From assembly GCA_947501555.1 (NCBI GenBank), contig CANMWG010000001.1:992001-1056000 (forward strand): a stretch of DNA of 64,000 nucleotides, in the 5' to 3' direction. The position numbers and the translations under genes were made by a program. Below the pieces are notes generated by a model. The model saw only the letters and a list, made by a program, of their open reading frames with translations. It searched no databases and had not been told where the DNA came from. Position 1 is the first letter of the stretch, and each line of letters starts with the position of its first letter. Positions 11,141-21,236 of the stretch are shown in pieces. This stretch comes from an uncultured Paracoccaceae bacterium. GTDB taxonomy: Bacteria; Pseudomonadota; Alphaproteobacteria; Rhodobacterales; Rhodobacteraceae.

Positions 11141-11922
11141 CGGTCACCAAACAAATCACCCAAACCGCCCAGAACAGAACCCTCACCTTTGTTGCCACCG
11201 GGCCCCGCTGCACGGATGATCCGGTCAGCAAGCCGTGAAAACGGCAAGCTTTGCAAATAAACGATGCCAGGCCCCCGCAAAGTCGCCAAAAACAGACCTT
11301 CCCCCCCAAAGATCATGGATTTCAGCCCGCCTGCACGCTCAATGTCGTATTCCACGCCTGCGGTAAACGCACCAATGCAACCGGTATCAACGCGAAGCAC
11401 CTCGCCCGGCCCCAGTTCTTTCTTCACGACTGAGCCACCCATATGAATAAAGGCCATGCCATCGCCACGCAGGCGTTGCATGATGAAGCCTTCACCACCA
11501 AAAAAGCCAACGCCTAGCTTTTTCTGGAACGCGATGTCGGTTGAGGTCCCATGGGCCGCGCAGAGAAAGGCATCCTTCTGGCAAATCAGCTCTTCGCCCA
11601 TCAAACGCATGTTCAATGGAATAATTTTGCCCGGATAAGGTGCGCCAAAGGCGACACGCTTTTTGCCCTGTCCGTTATTGGTGAAGTGGGTGATAAAAAT
11701 TGACTCGCCGGTAAGGACGCGTTTGCCCACATTCAAGAGCGAGTTCATCATCCCGCTTGAGGGTGACGAACCATCGCCCATCTTGGCCTCGAACCCGATC
11801 CCGTCTTCCATATAGTTCATGGCACCGGCTTCAGCGATGACGGTTTCTTTAGGGTCTAACTCGACTTCAACGATTTGCATGTCATCGCCGAAAATCTCAA
11901 AATCGACTTCGTGGCATTTCAT
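11137..11922 (-). CDS. AIM24 / TIGR00266 family protein
   Basis: A 261-residue beta-rich protein of the AIM24 family, whose eukaryotic relatives act at the mitochondrial inner membrane. It has [15 protein letters not shown], Gly-rich [24 protein letters not shown] and a [18 protein letters not shown] tail. No signal peptide is visible. The start at 11922 (MKCHEVDFE) is chosen because AAGGGGA lies just upstream on the minus strand; a five-residue longer start at 11937 lacks one. Biochemical role unknown. Confidence 0.85.
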   Translation of the reverse strand: MKCHEVDFEIFGDDMQIVEVELDPKETVIAEAGAMNYMEDGIGFEAKMGDGSSPSSGMMNSLLNVGKRVLTGESIFITHFTNNGQGKKRVAFGAPYPGKIIPLNMRLMGEELICQKDAFLCAAHGTSTDIAFQKKLGVGFFGGEGFIMQRLRGDGMAFIHMGGSVVKKELGPGEVLRVDTGCIGAFTAGVEYDIERAGGLKSMIFGGEGLFLATLRGPGIVYLQSLPFSRLADRIIRAAGPGGNKGEGSVLGGLGDLFGDR

Positions 11923-12269
11923 GAATTTCCCCTTCAAATTAATCGTTTAGCCTAAGATAGGTAGTTACATGCGCCGGTACAACGTCTGGAATACACGACC
12001 TTTCATGAAGGGGCGCGGCCCAGGCACCCTGCATTGGCAGCGCGGCTGGCACAGCCAATTGCGGGGTCCGTCCATGCACGCAGCATAAAAAAGGGGGACC
12101 CGAAGGTCCCCCGTAGTTTCGCTGATCAGGCTCACTCATTATGTACCGCCCGGTTTATTGCCTGCGGCCTGATCCGCGCCAGAGGCACGCGTACGCACCC
12201 CGGATCTCTTATTGTGGCGAAGAAATTTCTAGAAATTTCTTCTACGCATAAGATTTTTCTAGAAAAATC
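11923..12269. other. 347-base gene-free stretch between AIM24 and nrdJ
   Basis: This stretch holds two tandem palindromes next to the nrdJ stop, a structured segment with GATCCG/CGGATC pairing (about 12171-12206) and a strong minus-strand terminator (12087-12112), so most of it is likely the nrdJ 3' untranslated region. The remaining bases (11923-12086) would carry the AIM24 promoter. A 66-codon minus ORF here reads straight through the terminator and is not accepted. Confidence 0.55.
12087..12112 (-). terminator. Intrinsic terminator downstream of nrdJ
   Basis: A perfect 8-bp stem (GGGGGACC at 12093-12100 and GGTCCCCC at 12105-12112) is closed by TTCG on the minus strand and followed there by six T. 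This is a near-ideal Rho-independent terminator for minus-strand transcription, about 160 bases after the nrdJ stop. Confidence 0.88.
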
Positions 12270-12271
12270 TT
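12219..12271. repeat. Two tandem perfect palindromes at the nrdJ 3' end
   Basis: A perfect 24-base palindrome (12219-12242, half-site GAAGAAATTTCT) and a perfect 22-base palindrome (12250-12271, half-site AAGATTTTTCT) sit 7 bases apart, both centred on CTAG. The second reaches into the nrdJ stop codon. They are A/T-rich fold-backs without a G/C-rich stem, so they may act as processing, transcription-pause or protein-binding sites. A similar tandem pair lies at 55276-55323. Confidence 0.8.
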
Positions 12272-15200
12272 AGCTGCACCCGGAAGTCCCGCCACAGGTA
12301 TTACATTTCATGCAGGTTCCGTTACGGACCAGTGTATAGTTCCCACACTCCCCGCATGGATCGCCCTCATAGCCCTGCATTTTCGCCTTGTCGCGGGCCG
12401 AAATCGTCGTTGCCGTCCCTGTCGCCACGGTGCTTTCACTTACCTCTGGTACCAAAGTCTGCAGCGCCGCCTGTGGGTCGGTGCCCGTTGCCAAGGCCGT
12501 CGCCCCTGCACCGCCCTGCAAGACAATCAAATCCTGTGGCATCCGCTTACGAAGGTATCCGGTTGAGGAAATCTGCTTGAGCACCTCCAAAGACCGTGAC
12601 GCGGCGTTTTCGGTGGGGGCTTGAATATTCGACACACCCTCTTCTTCCCCGCGTCCGATGTCATCAAAGGCCGCGCCTTCCGGCTTCACATGCGCCAGGT
12701 CGGTCCGGTCCAGATAAGACACAGCCAACTCGCGGAAGATATAATCGAGAATAGACGTAGCATTCTTGATACTGTCATTACCTTGTACCATGCCCGCTGG
12801 CTCAAACTTCGTGAATGTGAAAGCGTCAACGAATTCCTCCAACGGCACACCATATTGCAGACCAACAGACACCGCGATGGCGAAGTTGTTCATCATGGCG
12901 CGGAAACCGGCACCCTCTTTATGCATATCGATAAAGATTTCGCCCAACTGGCCGTCTTCATACTCACCGGTCCGCAGGTAAACCTTGTGCCCGCCCACAA
13001 TCGCCTTTTGGGTATAGCCCTTGCGACGCTGCGGCATCTTTTCGCGTTCGCGATTGCGCACTTCCTGAATGATGATCTTCTCGACGATCTTTTCGGCAAG
13101 GACGGCGGCCTTGTCGTGGGTTGAACCGCTCTCAAGCGTTTCCATCGCCTCGTCATCATCTTCGACCAAGGCCGAGGCCAATGGCTGGGACAGCTTCGAT
13201 CCATCGCGGTAGAGCGCGTTCGCTTTCACACCCAGTGACCAAGACAGCTCATAGGCTTTCTGGCAATCTTCAATAGTCGCATCATTTGGCATGTTGATGG
13301 TCTTAGAGATCGCACCCGAGATGAACGACTGTGCTGCGGCCATCATATAGATATGGCTATCAACACTCAGATAACGCTTGCCTTTTTTGCCACATGGGTT
13401 GGCACAATCGAAGACGTTGTAGTGCTCTTCTTTCAGGAATGGCGCACCTTCCAGGGTCATTGTTCCGCACACATGATCATTTGCCGCTTCGATTTCCTGC
13501 TTGGAATACCCCAGATGACGCAGCAGATCGAAGGCGGGATCGTTCAGCTTTTCAGCCGGAATACCCAGTGTTTTGGTGCAGAATTCTTCTCCCAAGGTCC
13601 ATTGATTGAATACAAAGCGAATATCAAAGGCCGAGGCCAAAGCGCCTTCGATCTTGTCCAACTCGGCTTGGCCGAAGCCATGCCCGATCAGCGATGTATG
13701 GTTGATCGCAGGGGCTTGCCCGATGGATCCGTGTCCCACAGCATAGGCGATAATCTCTTCTATCTGCGCCGACCCATAACCCAGCTTTTCCAAAGCGGCT
13801 GGAACAGATTGGTTGATGATCTTAAAGTATCCGCCACCAGCCAGTTTCTTGAACTTTACAAGCGCGAAGTCAGGCTCAATCCCGGTGGTGTCACAATCCA
13901 TGACCAAACCAATGGTTCCGGTCGGCGCGATGACCGAGACTTGCGCATTCCGATAGCCGTGCTTCTTGCCCAACTTCAAGGCTTCATCCCACGCGCCAGA
14001 GGCCAGTTCGATCAGCCGCTGATCAGGGCAGTTTGCATGGTCCAGCGGAACCGGTTTCACATCCAGCTTGTCATAGCCATCGACAGCACCCATCGCAGCT
14101 TGCCTGTGGTTTTTGATGACACGCAGCATGTGTTTGCTGTTTTTCTTGTAACCCGGGAACGGGCCAAGCTCGCCCGCCATTTCGGCAGATGTCGCATAGG
14201 ACACGCCCGACATGATCGCCGTCAGGGCAGCGCCCATGGCGCGACCTTCATCACTGTCATAGCCAAGACCCATATTCATCAGCAAACCACCGATGTTGGC
14301 ATACCCCAGACCCAGCGTGCGGAAGTCATAAGACCGCTGCGCGATTTCTTTCGACGGGAACTGTGCCATCATCACACTGATTTCCAGTGTTACCGTCCAA
14401 AGACGGGTCGCATGCATGTAGTCCTCGACCTGGAATTCACCGTCCTTGTAGAAAGTCAGCAAATTCATCGAGGCCAGGTTACAGGCCGTATCATCCAGGA
14501 ACATGTATTCGGAACAAGGGTTTGAGCCACGGATCGCACCGTCTTCCGGGCATGTGTGCCAAGCGTTGACTGTGTCGTGGTACTGGATGCCCGGATCAGC
14601 ACAGGCCCATGCCGCATGCCCCACCTGCTCCCACAGATCGCGGGCTTTGATGATCTTGGCGACTTCACCGTTCTTGCGGTTAATCAGCTTCCAATCCGCG
14701 TCGTCCTCGACCGCCTTCAAGAAAGCATCAGTGACGCGGATCGAGTTGTTAGAGTTCTGACCAGATACGCTGGAATAGGCCTCCGAGTCCCAGTCGGTGT
14801 CATAGGTCGGGAATTCAATGCTGGTGTGGCCCTGCTTGGCGTAATCCAGCACGCGCTTGATATACGTCTCTGGAATAGCGGACTTTTTTGCATCTTTGAC
14901 GGCAGCTGCCAGCGTCTCATTCGTCTTGGGATCATAGGCAGACACCTCTTCCCCGTCCCATGATTTGATCGCAGCAAAGATTGCGTTCAGGTAACGCTCG
15001 TGCATCTTGGACCCGGCGACGATCGAGGCAACTTTCTGCTCTTCGATGACCTTCCAGTTAATGAATTCCTCAATATCGGGATGATCGGCATCAACGATGA
15101 CCATCTTCGCCGCACGGCGGGTCGTGCCCCCCGATTTAATGGCCCCTGCAGCGCGGTCACCGATCTTCAGGAACCCCATGAGGCCCGAGGACTTACCGCC

Positions 15201-15917
15201 GCCTGACAGCGGCTCTCCGTCGCCGCGGAGCGATGAGAAATTCGTCCCGGTGCCAGAGCCATATTTGAACAGGCGCGCTTCGCGAACCCAAAGGTCCATG
15301 ATGCCACCATCATTCACCAGATCGTCACCCACGGATTGGATGAAGCAAGCATGCGGCTGCGGATGCTCATAGGATGACGCAGACTTTGTCAGCTCTTCTG
15401 TCTTGTAATCCACGTAGTAGTGGCCTTGAGCGGGACCATCGATGCCGTAGGCCCAATGCAGACCTGTGTTGAACCACTGTGGACTGTTCGGTGCAGCGCG
15501 CTGTGTGGCGAGCATATAGCGCATCTCGTCAAAATAAGCGCGGGCATCTTCTTCAGATGTGAAGTAGCCGCCCTTCCAGCCCCAGTATGTCCATGCCCCC
15601 GCAAGACGATCAAACACCTGCTTGGCTGAGGTTTCGCCCCCCATTGTCGCATCTTTTGCAGGAACAGAGCGCCACAAGAACTCTGGAACGCCCTTTTCTT
15701 TCACTTTTTTCAAAGCCGACGGAACGCCTGCCTTGCGGAAATACTTTTGAGCGATGACGTCAGACGCAACCTGGCTCCAACCACTTGGAATCTCACAATC
15801 ATCAAGTTTGAAAACAATGGTACCATCCGGGTTACGAATCTCGGATGTGGTCGTCTTGAATGCAAGTGCTGCGTATGCGTCTTGCCCTGCGCTTGTGAAA
15901 TTGCGTTCTATTTTCAT
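12270..15917 (-). CDS. nrdJ: Vitamin B12-dependent (class II) ribonucleoside-diphosphate reductase
   Basis: Reduces ribonucleotides to deoxyribonucleotides using adenosylcobalamin, with or without oxygen. The protein has 1215 residues, the large class II form. It has [15 protein letters not shown], the active-site region [21 protein letters not shown], and a C-terminal zinc-ribbon-like tail with five Cys ([21 protein letters not shown]). The start at 15917 ([15 protein letters not shown]) follows family N-termini; the longer frame to 16142 covers the regulatory region. No class I nrdAB is seen in the window. The upstream region carries candidate NrdR boxes. Confidence 0.96.
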   Translation of the reverse strand: MKIERNFTSAGQDAYAALAFKTTTSEIRNPDGTIVFKLDDCEIPSGWSQVASDVIAQKYFRKAGVPSALKKVKEKGVPEFLWRSVPAKDATMGGETSAKQVFDRLAGAWTYWGWKGGYFTSEEDARAYFDEMRYMLATQRAAPNSPQWFNTGLHWAYGIDGPAQGHYYVDYKTEELTKSASSYEHPQPHACFIQSVGDDLVNDGGIMDLWVREARLFKYGSGTGTNFSSLRGDGEPLSGGGKSSGLMGFLKIGDRAAGAIKSGGTTRRAAKMVIVDADHPDIEEFINWKVIEEQKVASIVAGSKMHERYLNAIFAAIKSWDGEEVSAYDPKTNETLAAAVKDAKKSAIPETYIKRVLDYAKQGHTSIEFPTYDTDWDSEAYSSVSGQNSNNSIRVTDAFLKAVEDDADWKLINRKNGEVAKIIKARDLWEQVGHAAWACADPGIQYHDTVNAWHTCPEDGAIRGSNPCSEYMFLDDTACNLASMNLLTFYKDGEFQVEDYMHATRLWTVTLEISVMMAQFPSKEIAQRSYDFRTLGLGYANIGGLLMNMGLGYDSDEGRAMGAALTAIMSGVSYATSAEMAGELGPFPGYKKNSKHMLRVIKNHRQAAMGAVDGYDKLDVKPVPLDHANCPDQRLIELASGAWDEALKLGKKHGYRNAQVSVIAPTGTIGLVMDCDTTGIEPDFALVKFKKLAGGGYFKIINQSVPAALEKLGYGSAQIEEIIAYAVGHGSIGQAPAINHTSLIGHGFGQAELDKIEGALASAFDIRFVFNQWTLGEEFCTKTLGIPAEKLNDPAFDLLRHLGYSKQEIEAANDHVCGTMTLEGAPFLKEEHYNVFDCANPCGKKGKRYLSVDSHIYMMAAAQSFISGAISKTINMPNDATIEDCQKAYELSWSLGVKANALYRDGSKLSQPLASALVEDDDEAMETLESGSTHDKAAVLAEKIVEKIIIQEVRNREREKMPQRRKGYTQKAIVGGHKVYLRTGEYEDGQLGEIFIDMHKEGAGFRAMMNNFAIAVSVGLQYGVPLEEFVDAFTFTKFEPAGMVQGNDSIKNATSILDYIFRELAVSYLDRTDLAHVKPEGAAFDDIGRGEEEGVSNIQAPTENAASRSLEVLKQISSTGYLRKRMPQDLIVLQGGAGATALATGTDPQAALQTLVPEVSESTVATGTATTISARDKAKMQGYEGDPCGECGNYTLVRNGTCMKCNTCGGTSGCS

Positions 15918-15971
15918 TTTTTGGCCTGCCCCTTTTTTTGTGTTGCCGACGTTGCAGCAAAACTCATCCAC

Positions 15972-15987
15972 GACCACAAATGTGGTC
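15972..15987. promoter_or_regulatory. Palindrome in the nrdJ leader
   Basis: A 7-bp inverted repeat, GACCACA and TGTGGTC, is separated by AA and followed by an A-run. It lies 55-70 bases upstream of the nrdJ start. It could be a dimeric regulator site or a leader hairpin; the regulator is unknown. Confidence 0.4.
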
Positions 15988-16105
15988 AAAAAAATAACTT
16001 GCTTCGATTTCGTCAGTGAAAACAAAGCCTGTCCGATCCGTCGCCAGATCGAAGGTGTGCTGTGCTGTTGGCTTTCGCCCGTCTGATAAAATCGCCCCGT
16101 GCCGG

Positions 16106-16152
16106 ACACCACATGTTGTGTTGTGACCTTCGGCCCGCACAAACTGGCGCAT
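16106..16152. promoter_or_regulatory. Candidate NrdR boxes upstream of nrdJ
   Basis: ACACCACATGTTGTGT (16106-16121) agrees with the NrdR consensus ACACWATATATWGTGT at about 13 of 16 positions. A much weaker second copy (GCACAAACTGGCGCAT, 16137-16152) lies exactly 31 bases away, the usual spacing of paired NrdR boxes on one DNA face. A -35-like TTGACC (16165-16170, minus) just upstream would put the second box over the -10 region, a repressing arrangement. Inference from pattern only. Confidence 0.45.
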
Positions 16153-16493
16153 CTAGCCCTAGTGGGTCAACGGATTTTTAACCCAAAATGATGATTAAAT
16201 TTGTTGACGCGGATCGTCCAAACGGGGCGAACAAGCTTTGAGTGATTCATCCACCAAACTGTCCACAAGCGACATGGCGGCGCTTCATCACAAGAAAGTG
16301 TTACGTTCGTATGACTTAGCCCGAAACCTTCATAAAACGGGTGAGGAAACAACACGCCAGATCACTCCAAACATTAATAATAATTAATGAATCCTTAACT
16401 GAGCCTCAAGGTTGCAAACAGCAAAATGCCGCGTGCTTTCACGTGAATGGCGGGCCCATTCATGGCCAACCATCATCGGATTTTTCTAGATTG

Positions 16494-16570
16494 TGGTCGG
16501 GGCGGAGAGATTCGAACTCCCGACCCTCTGTTCCCAAAACAGATGCGCTACCAGGCTGCGCTACGCCCCG
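16494..16570 (-). tRNA. tRNA-Pro (TGG)
   Basis: Read on the minus strand, the 77 bases fold as a cloverleaf: acceptor stem CGGGGCG, D-arm with AGCCTGGTAGC, anticodon stem TCTGT/ACAGA with loop TTTGGGA (anticodon TGG), T-arm GGGAGTTCGAATCTCTC region, and an encoded CCA end. It decodes proline codons. It lies upstream of nrdJ on the same strand. Confidence 0.97.
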
Positions 16571-16613
16571 AACCGAGAGTGTCTTTAGACCCCCTAAACT
16601 GATTTGAAAAGCC

Positions 16614-17108
16614 CTAACTTTCGCTCTTTTCAACACAAGGCCGAATAGCGTCCGGTCCAAAGCTAGGATGCTGCATCACATCACCAACTTCAATTCCCAA
16701 CCGCGAAGCAAGACCACCGTTAATTTCAAGGACCATCTGCACGCCGTTGCCTCCGGGGATCGGTGTGGTGTCGCCGGGGATCGCATTTTCATGGATCGAT
16801 AAGATTTCGCCATCAGGTGCAGTAAATATCATATCGAGGGGGATCAGCGTGTTTTTCATCCAAAAATTGACCGCTTGCGGGCCTTCATAAACGAATAACA
16901 TCCCCGAGAGCGTCGGCATCTCTTCAACGAACATCAACCCACGGGCGCGTTCCTGAAAATCATCGGCAACCTCGACATTAAAATTCGCCTCGCCCCAATC
17001 GCCGATCACCGTGACCTTGTCGTCCGCACATTCAGCCAGCAGCGGTTGCGCTGACAAAAGAAGCGTAAAAGCTGCAACGAAACACTTCACTTGGCGGCGA
17101 TCTCCCAT
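16614..17108 (-). CDS. Secreted DUF192 family protein
   Basis: A 164-residue protein with a signal peptide (VKCFVAAFTLLLSAQPLLA, cleavage before ECADD) and a DUF192 domain covering nearly all the rest (RARGLMFVEEMPTLSGMLFVYEG, VNFWMKNTLIPLDMIF, VLEINGGLASRLGIEVGD). DUF192 proteins are small periplasmic or extracellular barrels of unknown function. A GTG at 17090 that overlaps the previous stop (GTGA) with GGGAGA upstream is a good alternative start and gives a more compact signal peptide. It overlaps the cold-shock gene. Confidence 0.85.
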   Translation of the reverse strand: MGDRRQVKCFVAAFTLLLSAQPLLAECADDKVTVIGDWGEANFNVEVADDFQERARGLMFVEEMPTLSGMLFVYEGPQAVNFWMKNTLIPLDMIFTAPDGEILSIHENAIPGDTTPIPGGNGVQMVLEINGGLASRLGIEVGDVMQHPSFGPDAIRPCVEKSES

Positions 17109-17614
17109 CCAACGACCTCAATCGCCATGCGGCCACGCTCTCCTTCAACCAGACGCAGACCCACGGCCTCACCTGATTGTAGATCAGACAGCCCCGAACG
17201 ACGCAGCACTTCGACGTGGACGAAAACATCTTCTTCGTTGCCGAAGATATTGGCAAAGCCAAACCCCTTCGCTTTGTCGAACCATTTTACCCTCGCGGGG
17301 TGGATAGGCCGTTGCGCGATGTCTTCCGGCGAAAACTCGACCATATCTCGCAACGGAACGGATGACTCCGTCTTGGGCGGCGTGATTGACACGACCTCAA
17401 TCGCCTGCAGGCCACGTTGGGTGTCCTGCACTATGATCTCAATAACCGACCCATCCACCACTGACCCCTGGCCAAAATTGCGCAGCACGTTGGCATGCAA
17501 CAAAATATCTGGGCCACCCAGATCAGCGATGACAAAACCAAAACCCTTAGAAGGGTCGAACCATTTCACTTGTCCTTGCACCCGGCGTGTTTCGCTGGTG
17601 TCCTGCGTATCCAT
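17087..17614 (-). CDS. Tandem cold-shock domain protein
   Basis: A 175-residue nucleic-acid-binding protein with two cold-shock domains: the first at about 12-75 (VKWFDPSKGFGFVIADLGG, then DILLHANVL) and the second at about 107-170 (VKWFDKAKGFGFANIFG, then DVFVHVEVL). Both keep the RNP1-like KGFGF motif. This double-domain form is common in Rhodobacterales and acts as an RNA chaperone by analogy with CspA/CspD. The DUF192 gene starts inside its end, suggesting one transcript. Confidence 0.9.
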   Translation of the reverse strand: MDTQDTSETRRVQGQVKWFDPSKGFGFVIADLGGPDILLHANVLRNFGQGSVVDGSVIEIIVQDTQRGLQAIEVVSITPPKTESSVPLRDMVEFSPEDIAQRPIHPARVKWFDKAKGFGFANIFGNEEDVFVHVEVLRRSGLSDLQSGEAVGLRLVEGERGRMAIEVVGWEIAAK

Positions 17615-17708
17615 TCGTATTCCTCAGAGCGTCACGTCCCTGCGAGCGCGCCCTTTCCTCTATTCAACTACACGATCTCGACCAGAAAATAACAGCGACT
17701 TCAAGCAT

Positions 17709-17735
17709 CGTAATTTCACGCTTCGTGAAATTACG
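17709..17735. repeat. Fold-back at the pdxH stop
   Basis: An 11-bp perfect stem, CGTAATTTCAC (17709-17719) and GTGAAATTACG (17725-17735), closes a 5-base loop and includes the pdxH stop codon. No T-tract follows on either strand, so it is not a standard intrinsic terminator; it may stabilise the mRNA end or stop transcription with a factor. Confidence 0.6.
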
Positions 17736-18336
17736 GGCTAAGCCTTGTCACTTCCCACTCGTCCTTAATCGCTTCGCGTGACCACCGAAACCGGTCATGC
17801 AACCTGAATGCACCGTCAGACCAAAACTCGATCTCGACGGGTGCGATACGAAAACCACCCCAAAAGGGCGGGCGTTCCGGATCCCGTCCCTTTTGTAATG
17901 TCACCTTCGCAACCTCTGCCATCAGCGCTTCTCGCGACGACAACGGCTGCGACTGTTTCGATGCCCAAGCCCCCAAACGACTTTTGAGAGACCGGGATCG
18001 ATAATATGCGTCCGCAATCGGACCGTCTTCCTTTGTGACCAGACCCCTTACCCTGACCTGTCGAGACAATGACTTCCAGTGCAACACAAAGGCCGCTTTA
18101 CCAGATTGCGTCAGCTCAACGCCCTTTTGACTATTATAGTTGGTGTAAAAGACAAATGCATCCGCTTCAATGTCCTTTAGCAAGACCATCCGCACATTAG
18201 GCATTCCGGACGCATCGACAGTCGACAGAGCGATTGCATTTGGGTCATTCACTTCACTTTGTCGCGCCTCTTCGAGCCATTGGCGAGCAATGGCGAAGGG
18301 ATCACGACCCGCAAATATATTGTCGCGATCAGACAT
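17731..18336 (-). CDS. pdxH: Pyridoxamine 5'-phosphate oxidase
   Basis: FMN enzyme that makes pyridoxal 5'-phosphate from PNP/PMP. It has 201 residues, the usual size. [58 protein letters not shown] (FMN-binding) and the C-terminal [15 protein letters not shown] and [21 protein letters not shown] are all present. It is divergent from fabI with about 150 bases between starts. Confidence 0.95.
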   Translation of the reverse strand: MSDRDNIFAGRDPFAIARQWLEEARQSEVNDPNAIALSTVDASGMPNVRMVLLKDIEADAFVFYTNYNSQKGVELTQSGKAAFVLHWKSLSRQVRVRGLVTKEDGPIADAYYRSRSLKSRLGAWASKQSQPLSSREALMAEVAKVTLQKGRDPERPPFWGGFRIAPVEIEFWSDGAFRLHDRFRWSREAIKDEWEVTRLSP

Positions 18337-18487
18337 GACTGACCCTTATTCTGTCCCTAGCATCAGCAGTAGGACCAATCGATCATACAGGCAACCGTTT
18401 TTGCCTAAATGCTCAATCTCTTGCTGATGGCAGCACAATCGCCTAAACCATTCATAAACATGACTTACCAATAAAGGAATAGCGCTC

Positions 18488-19294
18488 ATGACCTCACAAT
18501 TGATGCAGGGCAAGCGGGGCCTGATCATGGGGCTCGCAAATGATAAATCGATTGCTTGGGGCATCGCCAAAGCCTGTGCGGACGCAGGTGCAGAACTGGC
18601 GTTTTCATACCAGGGTGAGGCGTTGAAGAAGCGGGTCGTACCACTCGCAGCCTCGGTTGGATCTGACCTCGTTCTGCCCTGCGATGTTGGCGATGAAAGC
18701 ACAATTGATTCACTTTTCGAAACACTAGAAGAGAAGTGGGGAAAACTCGATTTTATCGTTCATGCTATCGGTTTTTCTGATAAAAATGAACTTCGTGGGC
18801 GTTATGTCGACACAAGTCGCGACAACTTCTTAATGTCGATGGATATCTCGGTTTATTCATTTACCGCCGTCGTGAAACGAGCGGAAAAAATGATGAACCC
18901 CGGTGGGTCTTGCCTCACGCTAACCTACTACGGCGCCGAAAAAGTTATGCCCCACTATAATGTCATGGGTGTGGCCAAAGCAGCGCTCGAAGCATCGGTC
19001 CGCTACCTCGCTGAGGACCTCGGAAAAGACGGTATTCGGGTCAATGCAATCAGTGCCGGAACGATCAAGACCTTGGCCGCATCCGGCATTGGCGATTTTC
19101 GGCTCATCATGCGCTGGAACGAGTATAATTCGCCCCTGCGTCGCACTGTGACTCAGGAAGAAGTCGGCAAATCGGCCCTCTATCTACTGTCTGATCTTGG
19201 CAGTGCGGTCACTGGAGAGGTGCATCACGTCGATGCGGGATACCATGTTGTCGGGATGAAGGCGGTTGATGCCCCCGACGTGACAAAGGAATAG
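18488..19294 (+). CDS. fabI: Enoyl-[acyl-carrier-protein] reductase (NADH)
   Basis: Final reduction of each fatty acid elongation cycle. A 268-residue SDR protein. The cofactor loop is GLANDKSIAWGIA (15-27), and the catalytic residues align with E. coli FabI as Tyr157 and Lys164 (HYNVMGVAK). The substrate-loop AISAGTIKTLAASGIGDF is present. GTIKT-type FabI enzymes are the usual triclosan targets. The start at 18488 follows AATAG/AAAGGAAT upstream. A separate transcript is likely, because 160 bases part it from gpt. Confidence 0.95.
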   Translation: MTSQLMQGKRGLIMGLANDKSIAWGIAKACADAGAELAFSYQGEALKKRVVPLAASVGSDLVLPCDVGDESTIDSLFETLEEKWGKLDFIVHAIGFSDKNELRGRYVDTSRDNFLMSMDISVYSFTAVVKRAEKMMNPGGSCLTLTYYGAEKVMPHYNVMGVAKAALEASVRYLAEDLGKDGIRVNAISAGTIKTLAASGIGDFRLIMRWNEYNSPLRRTVTQEEVGKSALYLLSDLGSAVTGEVHHVDAGYHVVGMKAVDAPDVTKE

Positions 19295-19453
19295 CAATGA
19301 CGATCACGACCTTTGGCACAATTCTCGTTTGAAAGGTCACGTTGAGGCTACATAGGCCTCCAACAAATAATCGACAGCGCATTTGGCGCCACTTTGGCAC
19401 TGTTTGGTGTCAAAGTCGCCGCCACCTAGACGTGACTTAATAGGAACATAGCT

Positions 19454-19960
19454 ATGACAGATACCCGCCTGCCCCACGAAAAAGGATTCCATATTAGCTG
19501 GGACCAATTGCACCGGGATAGCCGCGCGTTGGCGTGGCGGCTCGATGGGCAGGGCCCCGATGATGGGGCTTGGCGCGCCATCGTTGCGATCACCCGTGGC
19601 GGTATGGCGCCTGCCATGATCGCAGCGCGTGAACTGGATATCCGGACCATCGATACGATCAGCATTAAAAGCTACGATCATCAGGACCAAACCGCCGCAC
19701 AGGTTCTCAAATCGCCAGACGCAACCTTAATGGGCGACGGGACAGGTATCTTGATCATCGACGACCTTGTGGACAGCGGCAAAACGCTCGAACTGGTGCG
19801 CGAACTTTATCCGAATGCGCATTTCGCAACGGTTTATGCCAAGCCTAAGGGGCGCCCGCAGGTAGATACGTTCATCACAGAGGTCAGCCAGGACACTTGG
19901 ATCTTCTTCCCTTGGGATATGGCGCTGCAATACGTCGAACCCTATCGGGGCAAAGACTAG
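19454..19960 (+). CDS. gpt: Xanthine(-guanine) phosphoribosyltransferase
   Basis: Salvages xanthine, guanine and hypoxanthine to nucleotides with PRPP. A 168-residue type I PRTase. The PRPP loop [16 protein letters not shown] is at about residues 96-111, and [28 protein letters not shown] near the N-terminal third. [16 protein letters not shown] near the end is a gpt-type base-binding segment. The aminotransferase gene follows 34 bases later. Confidence 0.92.
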   Translation: MTDTRLPHEKGFHISWDQLHRDSRALAWRLDGQGPDDGAWRAIVAITRGGMAPAMIAARELDIRTIDTISIKSYDHQDQTAAQVLKSPDATLMGDGTGILIIDDLVDSGKTLELVRELYPNAHFATVYAKPKGRPQVDTFITEVSQDTWIFFPWDMALQYVEPYRGKD

Positions 19961-19994
19961 AAATCAAAATTGGGCGGAAAACAAAGGTTTTGCA

Positions 19995-21170
19995 ATGACG
20001 CTTTCACGAACAGCCACAACCTTTGCACCGCCCGTCATGGAGGCACGCCGATGGCTGGACGGCGTGGATCACCCCGACACACGCCCACTTTTAAATGTCT
20101 CTCAGGCCGCACCAGTTGATCCGCCCCCATTGGTCATGCGCGAAGCAATGGCCAAAATGATCGTTGAGGACGCCGAGGCGCATCTTTACGGGCCGGTCTT
20201 AGGGCTGCCTGCCTTGCGCGCAGAAGTCGCTGCACAATGGAACACCGCCTACTGCGGTAACATCGACGCCGATCAGGTCGCAATCACATCGGGCTGCAAT
20301 CAAGCCTTTGCAGCAGCCATTGCAACCTTATGTAATGAGGGGGATGAGGTCATCGTCCCGGTCCCCTACTACTTCAACCATCGCATGTGGCTGGACATGT
20401 CCGGTGTAAAGACCGTGTCTCTCATGACCGATGACGCAATGATCCCAGACGCCGCAGCCGCGGAAAAACTGATCTCACCGCGCACGCGCGCCATCGCACT
20501 TGTCAGCCCAAACAACCCTTGCGGCGTTGAATACCCAGCTGAAACGCTGCGTGCTTTCATGGAACTTGCGCGCCGGCACAAGATCGCGCTGATCGTGGAC
20601 GAGACCTACCGGGACTTCGACAGCCGCACCGGCGCGCCACATGATCTATTCACTGACCCAGATTGGGTGGACACACTGATCCACCTCTATTCATTCTCCA
20701 AAGCCTACAGGCTGACCGGGCACCGGGTTGGTGCCATTATCGGCTCTGAGGCGCGTTTGGCCGAGATCGAAAAATTCCTCGATACGGTCACGATCTGCCC
20801 CAACCAACTGGGACAGCGGGCGGCCCTTTGGGGGATGCAACATCTGCAAGACTGGCTGGCAGGCGAACGGCTTGAGATACTCGACCGGCGGGCTGCGATC
20901 ACCGACAATTTCCCAAAGCTGGCCCAACAAGGCTGGAAGTTGTTGGGAAATGGCGCCTACTTCGCCTACGCACAACATCCATACAACATGTCGTCCGCAG
21001 AACTGGCACCCCGGTTGGTACAAGATGCAGGGGTTCTTTTGTTGCCCGGGACAATGTTCATGCCCGCGGAATTGCCTGATGGGGCAGCGCAGGTACGGAT
21101 TGCCTTCGCCAATATTGACAGGACCGGGATCGGCACCTTGTTCGACAGGCTGTCAGACCTGCCTTACTGA
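19995..21170 (+). CDS. PLP-dependent aminotransferase class I/II
   Basis: A 391-residue fold-type I aminotransferase. AEAHLYGPVLGLPALRAEVA, the Asn/Pro/Cys stretch LVSPNNPCGVEYP, VDETYRDF (Asp/Tyr contacting PLP) and the Schiff-base motif SFSKAYRLTGHRVGAIIG with Lys about 238 are all seen. A C-terminal VRIAFANID supplies the carboxylate-binding Arg. Substrate is not predictable. It sits between gpt and the PpiD-like chaperone with 66 bases to the latter's start. Confidence 0.88.
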   Translation: MTLSRTATTFAPPVMEARRWLDGVDHPDTRPLLNVSQAAPVDPPPLVMREAMAKMIVEDAEAHLYGPVLGLPALRAEVAAQWNTAYCGNIDADQVAITSGCNQAFAAAIATLCNEGDEVIVPVPYYFNHRMWLDMSGVKTVSLMTDDAMIPDAAAAEKLISPRTRAIALVSPNNPCGVEYPAETLRAFMELARRHKIALIVDETYRDFDSRTGAPHDLFTDPDWVDTLIHLYSFSKAYRLTGHRVGAIIGSEARLAEIEKFLDTVTICPNQLGQRAALWGMQHLQDWLAGERLEILDRRAAITDNFPKLAQQGWKLLGNGAYFAYAQHPYNMSSAELAPRLVQDAGVLLLPGTMFMPAELPDGAAQVRIAFANIDRTGIGTLFDRLSDLPY

Positions 21171-21236
21171 CCCTTGCACCCCTCACCGCATCGCCCTATT
21201 CATGCGCAATCTCAACGGGCGGAGCAGACGACAGTC

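Larger units (their letters stand above)
15918..16493. other. 576-base region between nrdJ and tRNA-Pro
   Basis: No convincing coding frame lies here. On the minus strand it holds a -35-like TTGACC (16165-16170), candidate NrdR boxes, and a 16-base palindrome GACCACA-AA-TGTGGTC (15972-15987) close to the nrdJ start, so it appears to be a long nrdJ leader plus promoter. No cobalamin riboswitch consensus was recognised. The remainder (16171-16493) is AT-rich and shows nothing I can name. Confidence 0.5.

Noticed and set aside
11939..12139. 66-residue minus ORF in the nrdJ-AIM24 gap
   Set aside because: It reads through a perfect terminator hairpin and its T-run, has no family and looks like a by-product of the hairpin.
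13353..14525. 390-residue plus-strand ORF opposite nrdJ
   Set aside because: It lies entirely in the antisense of a confident gene, with no ribosome site or conserved domain; a product of codon bias.
16460..16660. 66-residue ORF on the minus strand across the tRNA-Pro
   Set aside because: It is a translation of the tRNA gene itself (GVAQPGSASVLGTEGREFESLRPDH type), a well-known false ORF.
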